From Chrysomallon squamiferum (taxonomy: Eukaryota > Mollusca > Gastropoda > Neomphalida > Peltospiridae), in contig CM022666.1 in assembly GCA_012295275.1 (NCBI GenBank), forward strand, positions 13,155,106 through 13,219,105: a stretch of 64,000 nucleotides of DNA. The letters are read 5' to 3'. Shown here in pieces: positions 61,901 to 64,000 of this stretch; positions within the stretch are counted from its first letter, which is position 1; each line of letters begins with the position of its first letter. A model generated the notes under the pieces. That model was not told where the DNA came from. It searched no databases and saw only the letters and a list, made by a program, of their open reading frames with translations. The position numbers and the translations under genes are program-made.

Positions 61901-62339
61901 TAAAGAAATAAGTATACTAAAGAAAGCATTCAGAAGTCGAAAGAAACACAACATTTATTTCTAACCTTATTCTTGTACAAATGTTGTTATATAAATGAGG
62001 TTAAATGTTGCTGTATTAAGATCACGTTCCTCTGTAATAAACGTAGTTCACAGCAATTATCTGCCGTCGTTGATTGCTCATAAAACACGCTGCTGACGTA
62101 ACAAAACGAGCTGACTATTAAGATGCATCGCCTACAACGGTGCCTACATCCAGCTCTGGCCTTTGATAATTTGTAACACTTACATATAAGTAGTGTAATT
62201 ATTCGTATTATTGTTTAGCAACCCCTGTAAGTAGCCTAGAACCCCACCCTTTCAATTTTGATCATTTTCAGTAATATATCGCATATGTACCATCCCTACA
62301 AACAACCTCTAAATCGACCCGTATCTGTTCGCTAAAATA

Positions 62340-62905
62340 GATATGGTATAGAAAAATATAGAGATCTTAGAATACAAACGATGAATTCTAAGATTTATAA
62401 TACAAATCATTTTTTTTTTTTTTTATTCTGAAATTTGTAATAGAGATTCTAATTTAATCAAAGATTTATTATACAAAGTATTTGTATTCCTTGATGCATG
62501 ATGCCAGTTGTTTATTATGAAATCTGTTTGCATTCAAAGACTTTCAATACAAATCATATAAAACGCAATATTTGTATTCATATATTTATTATGCAAATTA
62601 CTTATATTCTAAAATTTATATAACAAGATTGATTTTATTCTAAAATCTGTATATATAAATTTTATGTACTGAAAGAGTTATATCAAATTATTTATATTCA
62701 AATATTTATAAAACAAGACTGTATTCTAAGACCTAAAATACAAATGGTATTGTAAGAGATATATATATATACACATTATTTGTATTCTAAGATTTATAAA
62801 ACAAGACTGTTTGTATTCTAAAATATATACACACACACAAACTGTATGTATTATAAGAGTTATAACTCAAACTATTTGTATTCTAAAACGTACTTGCATT
62901 CTAGG
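62340..62905. repeat. Diverged AT-rich tandem repeat of about 40 bp
   Basis: The phrase (A)TTTGTATTCTAAGATTTATA-A(A)ACAAGACT recurs with variation at least ten times, for example near 62385, 62425, 62560, 62605, 62695, 62780 and 62870. TA and CA microsatellites have been inserted in some units. Confidence 0.75.
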
Positions 62906-63189
62906 AAAAATCTTAGTTTATTTTAAGCTTTATAAAAAAAAAATAATAATAATAAATAACCTTTGACCTTCGAGGCGCTACGTTGGGGCCGAGATAGCTG
63001 GGTTTCTCTGATCGATACGGCGAGGTCAGGCAACGTCCGGACACCGTCGTTTAATTAGCGCTGCTGAGTGGCCTGCCACGTCCAGTCGAGCTGTCACTGC
63101 GTACACGGGAAAACGTCTGCGTCAACGTCGCTGAGTGTGGTAGTAGGTGTGTGACACGTGTTCAGACTGACACCAGCGAGACTGGCAGG

Positions 63190-63620
63190 AGCAGGAGGAG
63201 GACGTGTGATGATGATGTTTAAAAATGATGATGGTGAAGTGATGATTATGGTGATAGTGGTGGTGATGTTGGTGATGATGATGATGAATTTCAAAAAATA
63301 TGATGATGATGATGAATATGATGAGTGGTTTAGTGGTGAAATGATGAAGTTTAAAATGATGATGATGTAGTGATGAATATGGTAGTGGTGGTAGTGGTGG
63401 TGGTGGTGATGATGATGATGAATTTTAAAAATGATGATGATGTTGGGATGAATATGGTAGTGGTGCTAGTGGTGGTAGTGGTGATGATGATGATGATGAA
63501 TTTTAAAAATGATGATGATGTAGTGATGAACATGGTGGTAGCGATGTTTATGATGATGACGGTGATGATGATGATGAACTTTCAAAATGATAATGTTGAT
63601 GAAGTATATTGTGTTGTTGT
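63190..63620. repeat. GAT/GGT-rich tandem repeat with a 78-bp higher-order unit
   Basis: Each unit has GATGATGATGAATTTTAAAA-ATGATGATGATG, then GTAGTGATGAATATGGTAGT and GGTGGT runs. The AATTTTAAAA word starts at 63421 and 63499, with a variant at 63577, giving 78-base spacing; earlier copies are shorter. The plus frame stays open (..MMMMNFKNDDD.. repeats) because 78 is a multiple of 3. Simple GAT repeats resume at 63715-63815. Confidence 0.88.
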
Positions 63621-64000
63621 TTTTGTTTCTTCTTATAAGATGAATTTTTAATTTATGTATTTGTGATTATTACTGATGTTTTTGGTTTTGTGGTTATAAT
63701 GTCGACTACTGTAGTGAAGATGATAATAATGATGACGATGATTAACTATGATAACAATATTATTATTATTAATACTAATATGATAATGATGATGATGATG
63801 ATGATGACGATGAGGATCAAAAACATTAACATCTTCAAGATCAGACTTTAAAAACCGTAATTATCCTTTTCGTTTCGGAATTGAAACTTTAAAATTCTTT
63901 CTGAATCAAAGATTAAAATATATATAAATTTTTAAAATAAATAAATAAAAAATTCGTATTAGATTAATACAGAAAATTTAAAAATTCTAACCTCATTTCG

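Overview
This 64 kb window is animal nuclear DNA. It has GT-AG introns, large AT-rich non-coding stretches and an extreme density of microsatellites. Its two recognisable genes are both metazoan. A lophotrochozoan, perhaps a cephalopod or other mollusc, would fit the huge introns, the GA/TC, TA, TG and trinucleotide arrays and the tRNA-like SINE pieces. That placement is an inference; no sequence here proves it. Nothing looks bacterial or viral, and I saw no CRISPR array, rRNA gene or intact tRNA gene.

Layout. (1) 382-4539, + strand: the last seven coding exons of an ECT2-type RhoGEF, the cytokinesis regulator. They cover the second half of the PH domain, the basic RAFSF..TP segment and the tail up to a TGA stop. 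The third visible exon carries an apparent one-base insertion (T at 1886) that breaks the frame inside the last PH helix. (2) 4540-38400: about 34 kb with no supportable gene. Simple-sequence arrays alternate with islands of complex, GC-richer, CpG-containing sequence that look like candidate regulatory elements. There are also several perfect hairpins and tRNA-like SINE fragments. (3) 38400-39400: GC-richer probable promoter and 5' UTR of the next gene. (4) 39401-40808, + strand: a large first coding exon of a cyclic-nucleotide-gated channel subunit. It holds a disordered N-terminus, S1-S6 and the pore, and ends at a consensus GTAAGT donor just after S6. The pore has Asn where vertebrate CNGA channels have Glu. 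(5) 40809-64000: the start of a giant intron. The C-linker and cyclic-nucleotide-binding domain were not found, so they should lie beyond the window. This intron carries a degenerate Tigger/pogo DNA transposon with TIRs and TA duplications, a 22-bp minisatellite array of about 29 units, several older diverged tandem arrays and many microsatellites.

The two genes are neighbours in the same orientation but have no evident functional link: ECT2 acts in Rho activation and cytokinesis, the channel in cyclic-nucleotide signalling. The most testable oddities are the ECT2 frameshift, the Asn-type pore, an out-of-frame uORF overlapping the channel start codon, and nine perfect palindromic CRE sites (TGACGTCA). 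All nine lie in the part of the window around the channel gene, against roughly one or fewer expected at this base composition. I found no convincing wholly new system.
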